Shown here in pieces: positions 35,197-45,749 of a DNA stretch of 64,000 nucleotides. Position numbers and translations under genes: made by a program. How positions within the stretch are numbered: position 1 is the stretch's first letter; each line of letters begins with the position of its first letter. Source of the DNA: Bordetella petrii (GTDB lineage Bacteria; Pseudomonadota; Gammaproteobacteria; Burkholderiales; Burkholderiaceae_B); the NCBI RefSeq assembly GCF_017356245.1, contig NZ_JAFMZZ010000004.1, forward strand, positions 627,163 to 691,162, given 5' to 3'. A model generated the notes under the pieces. That model saw only the letters and a program-made list of their open reading frames with translations. It was not told the origin of the DNA and made no database searches.

Positions 35197-35423
35197 GATG
35201 TGTTCCAGTTGGAATGAGTTGTGGCGGCGCACCGGGGACCGTCAGAAGGAATCAAGCAACAAGCGTGCCAAGCGGCTGCGCGCGCGGCCCGCGCGAGCAG
35301 CGAGGCGGGGGCGCCGCGCGGGCGGGCCGGAGCGGTTCAAAGCGGTGCGGAGGACCGCAAATGGTGCGCGGCGGCGCACCGGCCTGGGGCGTGGAGGGCC
35401 GTGGCTTGCGGCCGGAGGGCGGC

Positions 35424-36782
35424 TTACTTCCCGATGCAGAAGCTGGAGAAGATCTCGCCCAGCAGATCGTCGCTGGTGAACTTGCCGGTGATGCTGCTCA
35501 GGCTGTCGTGCGCCAGGCGCAGTTCTTCGGCAAACAGGTCCAGCACGCGGTCGTCCTGCGCCGCGTGTTCGGTGGCCGCCGCCAGGTGCTCGGCGGCGAG
35601 CTGCAGCGCATGTACGTGGCGTTCGCGCGCCAGCCAGGGCGATTCCGCGCCGGGATTCCAGCCGGCCAGCGCCAGCAGGCGGGCGCGCAGTTCGTCCAGC
35701 CCCGCCCCTTCGCGCGCCGAAATTCCCAGTTGCCCTGCTTCGGCCTGGAACGGCTGATCGAGCAGGTCTACCTTGTTGAACACCGTGAGCAGGGGCGTGC
35801 GGGCCGGCAGCCGCGCCACGATCTGCGCGTCGAGCGCGTCGGCCGGCTGGGTGGCATCCTGCAGGTGCAGGATCACGTCGGCCCGCTCGATTTCTTTCCA
35901 GGTGCGCGCGATGCCGATGCTTTCCACCGTATCGTCGGTGTCGCGCAGCCCGGCCGTGTCGACGATGTGCAGCGGCACGCCGTCGATATGGATTTCCTGC
36001 ACCACCTTGTCGCGCGTGGTGCCGGCGATGGGCGTGACGATGGCGATGTCGTCGCCCGCCAGCGCGTTCAGCAGGCTGGACTTGCCCACATTGGGCTTGC
36101 CGGCCAGCACCACGTGCAGGCCCTCGCGCAGGATGACGCCCTGGCGCGCCTGGGCGATCAGGGTGGCTAGGTCGGCGGCCAGCGCCTGCAGCGTGGGCCG
36201 GGCCTGGTATTTTTCGAGGAAGTCGATTTCTTCTTCGGGAAAGTCGAGCGTGGCCTCGACCAGCATGCGCAGGTGCACGATGCGGTCCGACAGGGCGTTG
36301 ACGCGGGCCGAGAATTCGCCCGATAGCGAGGCCATGGCCCCGCGCGCCGCGGCAACCGATGACGCATCAATCAAGTCGGCCACGGCCTCGGCCTGGGCCA
36401 GGTCCATGCGGTCGTTCAGGAAGGCGCGCCGGGTGAATTCGCCCGGCTCGGCCAGGCGCAGGCCCAGGTCGGCGCCAGCCTGCAGGCAGCGGTCGAGAAT
36501 GCGCCGCAGCACGGCTGGCCCGCCGTGGCCCTGCAGTTCCAGCACGTCTTCGCCGGTGTACGACTGCGGCGCGCGGAAATACAGCGCAATGCCTTCGTCC
36601 AGGGCTTCTCCGGTATCGGCGGTGAACGGCAGGTAGTGCGCGTGGCGGGGCGTAAGCTCGCGGCCGAACAGGCGCCGCGCCAGTGCCGATAAATCAGGGC
36701 CGGACACGCGCACCACGCCGATGCCGCCACGACCCGGGGCGGTGGCGATGGCGGCGATGGGGGCATGCGTGGAGAGAGCCAT
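35424..36782 (-). CDS. mnmE: tRNA modification GTPase MnmE
   Basis: The GTPase partner of MnmG (coded at 4.1-6.0 kb) in U34 tRNA modification. The 452-residue protein has an N-terminal formyl-tetrahydrofolate-binding domain, a G domain inserted in a helical domain ([24 protein letters not shown]) and the invariant C-terminal CIGK. The start [23 protein letters not shown] matches the family; the longer frame does not. In most relatives it directly follows yidC, but here 11.8 kb separate them. It is divergent from dppA. Confidence 0.97.
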   Translation of the reverse strand: MALSTHAPIAAIATAPGRGGIGVVRVSGPDLSALARRLFGRELTPRHAHYLPFTADTGEALDEGIALYFRAPQSYTGEDVLELQGHGGPAVLRRILDRCLQAGADLGLRLAEPGEFTRRAFLNDRMDLAQAEAVADLIDASSVAAARGAMASLSGEFSARVNALSDRIVHLRMLVEATLDFPEEEIDFLEKYQARPTLQALAADLATLIAQARQGVILREGLHVVLAGKPNVGKSSLLNALAGDDIAIVTPIAGTTRDKVVQEIHIDGVPLHIVDTAGLRDTDDTVESIGIARTWKEIERADVILHLQDATQPADALDAQIVARLPARTPLLTVFNKVDLLDQPFQAEAGQLGISAREGAGLDELRARLLALAGWNPGAESPWLARERHVHALQLAAEHLAAATEHAAQDDRVLDLFAEELRLAHDSLSSITGKFTSDDLLGEIFSSFCIGK

Positions 36783-36907
36783 GAGTAGCGGATTCCGGGC
36801 AGTTTCAGGACGGCAATAAGGGAATATAACTGTTGCGTGTCTTTGCGTTTGCTGGTTAAGTTGTGCGGCGGCAGTCCAACCTGCAGAACAGACACGGGGA
36901 GAGCATG

Positions 36908-38494
36908 ATGGCGTCTCGATGGTTACGTTTATTGGCTGGCAGCACACTCGCAATGGCCATGGCGCTGGGGGCCACGGCGCCCGCCGCGGCGCGTGACCTG
37001 GTGGTGGCGTTGAAAACCGAGCCCAGTTCGCTGGACCCGCAATACCACGCGCTGACGCCCAACACGCAGATATCCCACACGCTGTTCGACCCGCTGGTGC
37101 GCGCCGACGCGAAGCTGCAGCCGCAGCCGGCGCTGGCCGAATCCTGGACGGTGGACGGCAACGTCTGGACCTTCAAGCTGCGCCCGAACGTGAAGTTTTC
37201 GGACGGCTCGCCGTTTACGGCGGAAGACGTGGTGTTCACCTATGACCGCGTTCCCAAGGTGCCCAACAGCCCGTCGCCCTTTACCCTGTACCTGGGTTCG
37301 GTGGCCAAGGCCGAAGCCGTGGATCCGCTGACGCTGCGCATTACGACCAAGGGCCCGGCGCCGCTGCTGCTGATCAACCTGGCGCAGCTGCCCATCCTGT
37401 CGAAGAAGGCGGCTTCCGGCCCCGCGCCCGAAGGCAAGACCACCACCCAGCTCAACAGCGGCGACGGCCTGGTGGGTACCGGCCCGTACAAGTTCGTGTC
37501 CTGGAAGCGCGGCGCCCAACTGGTGTTCGAGCGCAATGAACACTACTGGGGCAAGAAGCCCGACTGGGACAAGGTGATCTATCGTCCCATGTCGAATGCC
37601 GCCGGCCGCGTGGCCGCCCTGCTGGCCGGCGATGTGGACATGATCGAGGATCCTCCTACCGACGACCTGCCCAACCTGAAGAAGAACAAGGACCTGTTCA
37701 TCGAAGAAACGCCGTCGGTGCGGGTGATGTACGTGGCCATGGACCAGTACGCCGAACCCACGCCGGGCATTCCCGACCTGAAGAAGAACCCGCTGAAAGA
37801 CAAGCGCGTGCGCGAGGCCCTGTCGCTGGCCATCAGCCGCGATGCCATCGTCGACCGGGTGATGGGCGGGGTGGCCAAGGCGGCCGGCAATGCGCTGCCG
37901 TACCCGATGTTCGGCGCGTCCAAGGAACACGCCGAAGCGCCCAAGGCCGACCCGAAGAAGGCCAAAGAATTGCTGAAGGAAGCCGGCTATCCGGACGGGT
38001 TCTCGATCACGCTGGGCGCGCCTTCGGGCCGCTACGTGAACGATTCGAAAATCGCGCAGGCCATCGCGTCGATGTGGTCGCGCATCGGGGTCAAGACCAG
38101 TGTCGAGGCGCTGGCGCCTTCGGTGTTCTTCAAGAAGCGCGACAGCTACAGCTTCAGCGCCTATATGGCGGGCTGGTCGGCCACCAGCGGCGAGATGTCC
38201 AACCCGCTGACTTCGCTGCTGATGACGCGCAACCCCGAAGCGGGCGAAGGCACCACCAACCGCGGCCGCTACTCGAACCCCGAGATGGACAAGCTGGTGC
38301 GCGAGGCCTCGCGCACCATGGACGACGACAAGCGCGCCAAGCTGCTGCAGCAGGCCAGCAACCTGGCCATGGACGACTACGCGTTCCTGCCGCTGCATTT
38401 CGAGTTGTCGGTGTGGGCCATGAAGAAGGACATCCGCTACGAGGGCCGGCCCGACCAGACCACCCTGGTGCAGTACGCGACCCTGAAGAAGTAG
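36908..38494 (+). CDS. Peptide ABC transporter substrate-binding protein (SBP_bac_5)
   Basis: A 528-residue periplasmic binding protein of the DppA/OppA family. The signal peptide [20 protein letters not shown] is cleaved probably after APAAA. Family features include [13 protein letters not shown] after cleavage, [30 protein letters not shown], and [15 protein letters not shown]. Of two adjacent ATGs (36905, 36908) I use the second because GGGGAG lies at optimal spacing. First gene of a five-gene ABC operon, with an M20 amidohydrolase downstream. Ligand could be di/oligopeptides or acylated amino acids. Confidence 0.94.
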   Translation: MASRWLRLLAGSTLAMAMALGATAPAAARDLVVALKTEPSSLDPQYHALTPNTQISHTLFDPLVRADAKLQPQPALAESWTVDGNVWTFKLRPNVKFSDGSPFTAEDVVFTYDRVPKVPNSPSPFTLYLGSVAKAEAVDPLTLRITTKGPAPLLLINLAQLPILSKKAASGPAPEGKTTTQLNSGDGLVGTGPYKFVSWKRGAQLVFERNEHYWGKKPDWDKVIYRPMSNAAGRVAALLAGDVDMIEDPPTDDLPNLKKNKDLFIEETPSVRVMYVAMDQYAEPTPGIPDLKKNPLKDKRVREALSLAISRDAIVDRVMGGVAKAAGNALPYPMFGASKEHAEAPKADPKKAKELLKEAGYPDGFSITLGAPSGRYVNDSKIAQAIASMWSRIGVKTSVEALAPSVFFKKRDSYSFSAYMAGWSATSGEMSNPLTSLLMTRNPEAGEGTTNRGRYSNPEMDKLVREASRTMDDDKRAKLLQQASNLAMDDYAFLPLHFELSVWAMKKDIRYEGRPDQTTLVQYATLKK

Positions 38495-38513
38495 GGCCGA
38501 GGGTAGCGCCGAC

Positions 38514-39488
38514 GTGCTGGCAACCATTATCCGCAGGCTGCTGCAGACGCTGGTCGTGATGCTGGTGATGTCGGCGCTGGTGTTCGCCGGCATTTACCTG
38601 GTGGGCGACCCGGTGTCGATGATGGCCAGCCCCGAGGCCACCGATGCCCAGCGCGAGGCCATCCGGGTGTCGCTGGGGCTGGACAAGCCCCTGGTGATGC
38701 AATACCTGGTGTTCATCGGCCAGGCGGTGCAGGGCAATTTCGGCAACAGCTTCCTGACCGGCGAGCCGGCCATGCGCCTGATCCTGGAGCGCATGCCGGC
38801 CACGCTGGAGCTGGCCAGCGTGGCCATGCTGCTGTCGGTGCTGATCGGCGTGCCGCTGGGCATCCTGGCGGGCCTGCGGCCCAAGGCGGCGGGTTCGCGC
38901 GCCATCATGACCGGTTCGGTGCTGGGATTTTCGCTGCCCAACTTCTGGGTGGGCCTGATGCTGATCATGCTGTTTGCCGTGCAGCTGGGCTGGCTGCCGG
39001 CCAGCGGGCGCGGCGCCACGGTGTCGGTGCTGGGCGTGCCGCTCAGCGTCCTGACGCTGGACGGCCTGGCCAGCCTGGTGCTGCCGGCCAGCACGATTGC
39101 CCTGGCCAAGTGCGCCATGATCGTGCGGGTGACGCGCGCGGCCACGCGCGAATCGCTGCCCATGGACTACATCAAGTTCGCGCGCGCCAAGGGCCTGTCG
39201 GAAAAGCGCGTGCTGGGCGTGCATTTGCTGAAGAACATCCTGATTCCCATCGTGACGGTGGCCGGACTGGAGTTCGGCCAGGTGGTGGCTTTTGCCGTGG
39301 TGACCGAGACGGTGTTCTCGTGGCCCGGCATGGGCAAGCTGCTGATCGATTCCATCATCAACCTCGACCGCCCGGTGGTGGTGGCCTACCTGATGCTGAT
39401 CGTGTTCTTCCTGGTCATGCTGAACCTGGTCGTGGACATCATCTACACGGTGCTGGATCCGCGCGTACGCCTGGAGCGCCGAGCATGA
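38514..39488 (+). CDS. Peptide ABC transporter permease, DppB-like
   Basis: A 324-residue permease with six predicted TM helices and the DppB/OppB N-terminal pattern IIRRLLQTLVVMLVMSALVF. The permease EAA loop RAATRESLPMDYIKFARAKGLSE contacts the ATPases. It uses a GTG start at 38514, preceded by GAGGG. It overlaps dppC by 4 bp (ATGA). Confidence 0.95.
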   Translation: MLATIIRRLLQTLVVMLVMSALVFAGIYLVGDPVSMMASPEATDAQREAIRVSLGLDKPLVMQYLVFIGQAVQGNFGNSFLTGEPAMRLILERMPATLELASVAMLLSVLIGVPLGILAGLRPKAAGSRAIMTGSVLGFSLPNFWVGLMLIMLFAVQLGWLPASGRGATVSVLGVPLSVLTLDGLASLVLPASTIALAKCAMIVRVTRAATRESLPMDYIKFARAKGLSEKRVLGVHLLKNILIPIVTVAGLEFGQVVAFAVVTETVFSWPGMGKLLIDSIINLDRPVVVAYLMLIVFFLVMLNLVVDIIYTVLDPRVRLERRA

Positions 39489-40408
39489 CGACGCCTGTTT
39501 CTTCCGCCCCGCCCGCGCCCGCCGCCGCGCGCGTCGAGACGCCGCTGCGCCGCTTTCTGGCCGACTTCTGCGCCAGCAAGCTGGCGCTGCTGGGCGTGGT
39601 GCTGCTGCTGCTGACCGTGGGGGCGGCGCTGTTCGCGCCCTGGATCGCGCCGCAGAACCCGTTCGACATCGGCACGCTGGACATCCTGGATTCGAAACTG
39701 CCGCCCGGCAGCGCCAGCAGCGACGGCAGCATGACCTACTGGCTGGGCACCGACGGCCAGGCGCGCGACGTGTTCTCGGCCATTCTGTACGGCATGCGCA
39801 CCAGCCTGATGGTAGGCACTATTTCCGTATTGGCGGCCTTTGCCATCGGCGCCACGGTGGGCCTGATCGCGGCCTATTTCGGCGGGCGGATCGACGCGGT
39901 GCTGATGCGCACCGTGGATATCCAGCTGTCGTTCCCGGCCATCCTGGTGGCGCTGATCCTGCTGGCCATTCTTGGCAAGGGCGTGGACAAGGTGATCATC
40001 GCGCTGGTGGTCGTGCAGTGGGCCTACTTCGCGCGCGCCGCGCGCGGCGCGGCGCTGGTCGAGCGCGGCAAGGAATATGTCGAGGCGGCGCGCTGCATGT
40101 CGCTGGGCTGGGGGCGAGTGCTGTTCCACCATGTGCTGCCCAACTGCATGCCGCCCTTGATCGTGATCGCCACCATCGACCTGGCCCACGCCATCGCGCT
40201 CGAGGCCACGCTGTCATTCCTGGGCGTGGGCGTGCCGGTGACCGAGCCGTCGCTGGGCATGCTGATCTCGAACGGTTTCGAATACCTGCTGTCGGGCCTG
40301 TACTGGATTTCGTTCTTTCCCGGCATTGCGCTGGCCGTCGCCATTATCGGCATCAATCTGGTGGGCGACCACCTGCGCGATGTGCTGAACCCGCACAACG
40401 CGGCCTGA
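39485..40408 (+). CDS. Peptide ABC transporter permease, DppC-like
   Basis: A 307-residue second permease, with a hydrophilic N-terminus, then LALLGVVLLLLTVGAALFAPWI as TM1 and further helices. It has the DppC features WLGTDGQARDVFSAILYGMRTSLMVG and the EAA loop AARGAALVERGKEYVEAARCMSLGWGRV. It pairs with DppB to form the channel. The start ATG overlaps the dppB stop. Confidence 0.95.
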   Translation: MTTPVSSAPPAPAAARVETPLRRFLADFCASKLALLGVVLLLLTVGAALFAPWIAPQNPFDIGTLDILDSKLPPGSASSDGSMTYWLGTDGQARDVFSAILYGMRTSLMVGTISVLAAFAIGATVGLIAAYFGGRIDAVLMRTVDIQLSFPAILVALILLAILGKGVDKVIIALVVVQWAYFARAARGAALVERGKEYVEAARCMSLGWGRVLFHHVLPNCMPPLIVIATIDLAHAIALEATLSFLGVGVPVTEPSLGMLISNGFEYLLSGLYWISFFPGIALAVAIIGINLVGDHLRDVLNPHNAA

Positions 40409-40422
40409 ACAGGATGCCGGCC

Positions 40423-41411
40423 ATGGACAACGCCAACCCTGCCGCCGCCGCGCCCATGCTCGACGTGCGCGGGCTGAAGACGCATTTTTTCACGCGGGCC
40501 GGCGTGGTCAAGGCGGTGGACGGCGTGGATCTGTCGGTGGCGCCGGGCGAGATCCTGGGCCTGGTGGGCGAGTCGGGCTCGGGCAAGAGCATTACCGGGT
40601 TCTCGCTGCTGGGGCTGGTGGACGCGCCGGGCCGCGTGGTCGACGGCGAGATCCGCCTGAACGGCGAAGACCTGCGCCAGGCTTCGCCGCGGCGCTGGCG
40701 CGAGCTGCGCGGCAGCGACATCGCGATGATCTTCCAGGATCCGATGATGACGCTGAACCCGGTGCTGCGCGTCGATACGCAGATGATCGAGACGGTGCGG
40801 GCGCACCGCCGGGTCGGCCGGGCCGAGGCGCACGCGCGCGCGCTGCAGGCCCTGACCAAGGTGGGGATCCCGTCGCCGCAGGAGCGCCTGCGCGCCTATC
40901 CGCACCAGCTTTCGGGCGGCATGCGCCAGCGCGTGGCCATCGCCATTGCGCTGCTGAACGCGCCGCGCCTGATCATCGCGGACGAGCCCACCACCGCGCT
41001 GGATGTCACCATCCAGGGACAGATCCTGTACGAAATGCAGAAGCTGTGCCAGGAGACCGGCACCGGGCTGATCTGGATTACGCATGACCTGGCCGTGGTG
41101 GCGGGCCTGGCCGACCGGGTGGCGGTAATGTACGCGGGCCGCGTGGTGGAAACCGGCACCACGGCCGACGTGATCGGCCGGCCGCTGCATCCTTATACGC
41201 ACGGGCTGATCGCGTCGATTCCCACGCCGCAGACGCGCGGCCATGCGCTCGACCCTATTCCGGGCATGACGCCGTCGTTGTTGAACCTGCCGCAGGGCTG
41301 TGCGTTCCGCACGCGCTGCGCGCGCGCCACCGATGCCTGTACGCAGGCGCCGCAGGCGGTCGAGCACCGGCCCGGCCACTGGGCCCGCTGCTGGCACGCA
41401 GGAGAACCGTA

Positions 41412-41412
<1 letters not shown>
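40423..41412 (+). CDS. Peptide ABC transporter ATPase, DppD-like
   Basis: A 329-residue ATP-binding subunit. It has Walker A GESGSGKS, the ABC signature [12 protein letters not shown], Walker [13 protein letters not shown] and the switch His in [10 protein letters not shown]. The C-terminal extension [15 protein letters not shown] carries the cysteine cluster typical of Opp/Dpp ATPases, which bind [4Fe-4S] in some members. An in-frame ATG at 40414 is an alternative start, but the ribosome site AGGA fits 40423 better. Confidence 0.94.
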
Positions 41413-42470
<1,058 letters not shown>

Positions 42471-42486
42471 ATGGCTGTTGTGTGTT

Positions 42487-42515
42487 GGTGTCCGGCACCT
42501 GCGGAGCCAGACACC
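42487..42515. repeat. REP-like hairpin after the peptide-transporter operon
   Basis: GGTGTCCGGC and GCCAGACACC flank a 9-nt loop with one mismatch. It may be a member of a dispersed intergenic family in this genus or a Rho-independent-like stop lacking a T-run; copy number cannot be judged from one window. Confidence 0.4.
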
Positions 42516-42543
42516 TGGATCTAGAACCAATCTGTCCACTGCG

Positions 42544-42565
42544 GCATACCCGCCCGGCGGTATGC
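42544..42565. promoter_or_regulatory. Putative operator of the M20 hydrolase gene
   Basis: GCATACC and GGTATGC form a perfect 7-bp inverted repeat with an 8-nt spacer, 50 bp before the start codon. It could bind a dimeric regulator. Confidence 0.35.
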
Positions 42566-42615
42566 TACAAAACCTGGACACAAAGCCCCTTTTCAGCAGA
42601 ACACCGAGCCTCGCC

Positions 42616-43815
42616 ATGAAAACCCTAGATGAAATCGAATGCGCCCATGCCGACCTGACCACGCTGCGGCGCGATATCCATGCGCATCCTGAGCTGGCGT
42701 TCAACGAGACGCGCACCTCGGCGCTGGTGGCCGAGCGGCTGCGCAGTTTCGGTATCGAGGTGCACACCGGCTTCGGCAAGACCGGCGTGGTGGGCGTGCT
42801 GAAAGCGGGTACCGGCGGCAAGACCGTGGCCCTGCGGGCCGACATGGACGCGCTGCCGATGCCCGAGCACAACCGCTTCGCGCACAAATCCACCATCGAC
42901 GGCCGCATGCACGGCTGTGGCCACGATGGCCATACCACCATGCTGCTGGGGGCGGCCGAGTACCTGGCCAGGCACCGCGATTTCGACGGCACGGTGATCT
43001 TCATTTTCCAGCCGGCCGAAGAAGGCGGCAATGCCGGCGCGCGCGCGATGATGCAGGACGGGCTGTTCGACAAATTTCCTTGCGACGCGGTGTTCGGGCT
43101 GCACAACATGCCCGGCATGCCGGCCAACCAGTTCGGTTTTCGCAGCGGGCCGGCCATGGCGTCGAGCAATCGCTGGGACATCACCATCCGCGGCGTGGGC
43201 GGCCATGCCGCGCAGCCGCACCGCGCGGTCGACCCCATCGTGGTGGCGGCCGACATGGTGCATGCGCTGCAGACGCTGATCTCGCGCAGCAAAGATCCGC
43301 TCGAATCGGCGGTGCTGACCATTACGCAGATCCATGCGGGCGACGCATACAACGTCATTCCCGGCGAGGCTGTGCTGCGCGGTACGGTGCGCACCTACAC
43401 GGTGGACGTGCTGGACCAGATCGAAGACGGTATGCGGCGCATCGCCACCAGCCTGCCGCAGGTCTACGGCGCCACCGGCGAACTGGATTTCGTGCGCTCG
43501 TACCCGCCGCTGGTGAACTGGGAAAAAGAAACCGCCTTTGCCGCCCAGGTGGCGCGCGAGGCGTTTGGCGACGAGCAGGTCAATTGCGAGATTCCGGCCT
43601 TCATGGGAGCCGAGGACTTTTCCTTCTACCTTGAGAAGGTGCCGGGCTGCTACCTGTTCCTGGGCAACGGCGACGGCGACCACCGCATGGCCACCTACCA
43701 TGGCATGGGCCCCTGCCAGCTGCATAACCCCAATTACGACTTCAACGACGCCCTGCTGCCGGTGGGCGCCACCTACTGGGTGAAGCTGGTGCAGAAGTTC
43801 CTGCCGGCCGCCTGA
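42616..43815 (+). CDS. M20-family amidohydrolase (hippurate hydrolase/aminoacylase type)
   Basis: A 399-residue metal-dependent amidohydrolase. Metal-site motifs are visible: LRRDIHAHPELAFNE near the N-terminus, ADMDALPM, GCGHDGHTTMLLGAA, FIFQPAEEGGNAGARAMMQDG and AEDFSFYLEKVPGCYLFLG. Such enzymes cleave N-acyl amino acids or peptides in the cytoplasm. Its position after the peptide transporter suggests it processes the imported compound. It has its own upstream inverted repeat and may be transcribed separately. Confidence 0.93.
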   Translation: MKTLDEIECAHADLTTLRRDIHAHPELAFNETRTSALVAERLRSFGIEVHTGFGKTGVVGVLKAGTGGKTVALRADMDALPMPEHNRFAHKSTIDGRMHGCGHDGHTTMLLGAAEYLARHRDFDGTVIFIFQPAEEGGNAGARAMMQDGLFDKFPCDAVFGLHNMPGMPANQFGFRSGPAMASSNRWDITIRGVGGHAAQPHRAVDPIVVAADMVHALQTLISRSKDPLESAVLTITQIHAGDAYNVIPGEAVLRGTVRTYTVDVLDQIEDGMRRIATSLPQVYGATGELDFVRSYPPLVNWEKETAFAAQVAREAFGDEQVNCEIPAFMGAEDFSFYLEKVPGCYLFLGNGDGDHRMATYHGMGPCQLHNPNYDFNDALLPVGATYWVKLVQKFLPAA

Positions 43816-43850
43816 AGCCCCCGGCGGCGCCTATATGACGCCAGGCTCTG

Positions 43851-43876
43851 TTCAAACACCGATAACTTCGTTTGAA
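43851..43876. promoter_or_regulatory. Putative operator of the small membrane-protein gene
   Basis: TTCAAAC and GTTTGAA form a perfect 7-bp inverted repeat with a 12-nt spacer. The right arm overlaps the proposed -35 box at 43872, a position suited to repression. Confidence 0.4.
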
Positions 43877-43899
43877 TTGGCGGGCCGCGTTTGCATAAT
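43872..43899 (+). promoter_or_regulatory. Putative sigma-70 promoter of the small gene
   Basis: TTGAAT and CATAAT are separated by 16 bp and lie 28 bp before the start codon of the 62-codon gene. Confidence 0.5.
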
Positions 43900-43926
43900 G
43901 GGCTGCTCTGAATGCCGGAGCCACCC

Positions 43927-44115
43927 ATGTCTGTTGCCAGTAATGCCGTGCGCCGCGAAAGCCCCGCGGCCGATTCGCGCCTGGCTCGCTATGCCGGCGC
44001 CATGGCGCTGGCGCTGGTGATCGCCCTGCTGGCGCTGCTGTCGCCCACCCCGGCGCTGGCCCAAGCCGCATCGCCGGTCGATGCCCCGGCCGGCGCGGCC
44101 GCCGTACAGCGCTAG
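43927..44115 (+). CDS. Small hypothetical exported or single-pass membrane protein
   Basis: A 62-residue open frame that I do not recognise. Its first 20 residues are polar with several Arg; residues about 24-46 (YAGAMALALVIALLALL) form one hydrophobic segment followed by SPTPALAQA, which could be a signal-peptidase site or leave the helix as an anchor. GGAG lies 8 nt before the ATG, and a promoter with an overlapping inverted repeat lies upstream, which supports a real gene. It converges on the GMC oxidoreductase 5 bp away. Confidence 0.5.
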   Translation: MSVASNAVRRESPAADSRLARYAGAMALALVIALLALLSPTPALAQAASPVDAPAGAAAVQR

Positions 44116-44120
44116 CCGGC

Positions 44121-45749
44121 TCAGCGCCGGCCTGCCGCGCGCAGCACCAGGTCGGCGCCCTTTTCGCCGATCATGATGCTGGCGGCGTTGGTATTGGTGG
44201 ACACCATCGTGGGCATGACCGACGCGTCGATGACCCGCAGCGCGGCAATGCCGTGCACCCGCAGTTCCGGGTCTACCACCGCGGACGCATCGTTCCCCAT
44301 CTTGCACGACCCGCTGGCGTGGAAAACCGTGCCGCCATGGTGGCGGGCGAACTGCTCCAGGGCGGCGTCCTGCGTGATCGCGTTGCCGGGCAGGTATTCG
44401 TCCGGGGTGATCAGGCCGCGGAACGACGGCTGCTGGAAGATGTCGCGCAACTGCTTCAGCCCCGACACCAGCACGCGGGCATCGTGCGCCTCGGTCAGGT
44501 AGTTGGTGACGATGGCCGGCGGCTGCAGCGGATCGGCCGCGCGGATGCGCACATGGCCGCGCGACAGCGGGCGGCACTGCGTGGCAGACGCCGAGAAGCC
44601 CGAAAAGCGGTGCAGCGGGTCGCCGGGCTTGTCTACCGACAGGGGCATTACATTGAACAGCAGGTCGGGCCGCCCGCCCACGGCGTGCTCGCTGCACACC
44701 ATGCCGCCCACCTGCCCGGCGCCGACGGTCAGGGGGCCCGACTGGCGGAACAGCCAGCGCGCGCCCATCGACAGCAGGCCCGGTACGCTGCGTGACTGGT
44801 CGTTCAGCGACATTTTCTTGCGCAGCTTGACGATGACGCGCGCCTGGTAGTGGTCTTGCAGGTTTTCGCCCACCCCGGGCAGGTCTGCGTGAACCGCGAT
44901 GCCGTGCCGCTGCAGCAGATCCGCCGGGCCGATGCCCGACAATTGCAGCAGCTGGGGCGATTGCAGGGCGCCGGCCGCCAGCAGTACTTCGGACTCGGCG
45001 CGCGCCGAGTGCGGCGCGCCGTCGCGCAGCCATTCGACCCCGGTGGCCCGCCCCTGCCTGACCAGTACGCGCGTGACGTGCACGCCGGTCAGCACGGTAA
45101 GGTTGGGCCGCCGCAGGACGGGCGCCAGGAATGCCGAGGCGGCGTCGCAGCGCCAGTGGCCGCGCAGGGTCAGCTGGTAGGCGCCCAGGCCCTCGGTGCG
45201 CGCGCCGTTGAAATCCGGGTTCCGGCCGTAGCCGGCCTCGGCGCCGGCCTCGAGCCATGCCTGGCAGTAGGGATGGTCGTTGCGCAGCTCGGAAACGCAC
45301 AGCTCGCCCGAGCCGCCGTGGTATTCGCTGGCGCCGGCCTCGTGGCGCTCGGAACGCTTGAAAAACGGCAGCACCTGGCGATAGCCCCAGCCGTCGGCGC
45401 CCGATTGCTGCCAGTCGTCGAAGTCGGCGTGCTGGCCGCGGATATACAGCAGGCCATTGATGGCGCTGGATCCGCCCAGCACGCGCCCGCGCGGCCACAC
45501 GATGGACCGGTTGCCGGTGGCGTCCTGCGGCTCGGTCTGGAATTGCCACGAGAAGCGCGGGTCGTAGATGGTGCGGAAATAGCCGATGGGCAGGCGCAGC
45601 CAGAAGTTGCCGCCTTTGCCGCCGGCTTCCAGCAGCAGCACGCGGCAGCGCGGGTCGGCGCTGAGGCGGTTGGCCAGCACGCAGCCCGCCGAGCCGGCGC
45701 CCACGATGATGTAGTCGTAGCCGCCCCTGGCCTGCCTGCCGCCGTTCAT
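44121..45749 (-). CDS. GMC-family FAD oxidoreductase (choline/alcohol dehydrogenase type)
   Basis: A 542-residue flavoenzyme. The FAD motif is YDYIIVGAGSAGCVLANRLS at the N-terminus, followed by the GMC signatures GRVLGGSSAINGLLYIRGQ (about residue 85) and GALQSPQLLQLSGIGP (about residue 265). The C-terminal HASGSCKMG carries the catalytic His and NTNAASIMIGEKGADL closes the fold. Oxidises an alcohol to an aldehyde; the substrate is unknown. The start overlaps the sulfatase stop (ATGA), so it probably acts on the alcohol released by that sulfatase (inference). Confidence 0.92.
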   Translation of the reverse strand: MNGGRQARGGYDYIIVGAGSAGCVLANRLSADPRCRVLLLEAGGKGGNFWLRLPIGYFRTIYDPRFSWQFQTEPQDATGNRSIVWPRGRVLGGSSAINGLLYIRGQHADFDDWQQSGADGWGYRQVLPFFKRSERHEAGASEYHGGSGELCVSELRNDHPYCQAWLEAGAEAGYGRNPDFNGARTEGLGAYQLTLRGHWRCDAASAFLAPVLRRPNLTVLTGVHVTRVLVRQGRATGVEWLRDGAPHSARAESEVLLAAGALQSPQLLQLSGIGPADLLQRHGIAVHADLPGVGENLQDHYQARVIVKLRKKMSLNDQSRSVPGLLSMGARWLFRQSGPLTVGAGQVGGMVCSEHAVGGRPDLLFNVMPLSVDKPGDPLHRFSGFSASATQCRPLSRGHVRIRAADPLQPPAIVTNYLTEAHDARVLVSGLKQLRDIFQQPSFRGLITPDEYLPGNAITQDAALEQFARHHGGTVFHASGSCKMGNDASAVVDPELRVHGIAALRVIDASVMPTMVSTNTNAASIMIGEKGADLVLRAAGRR

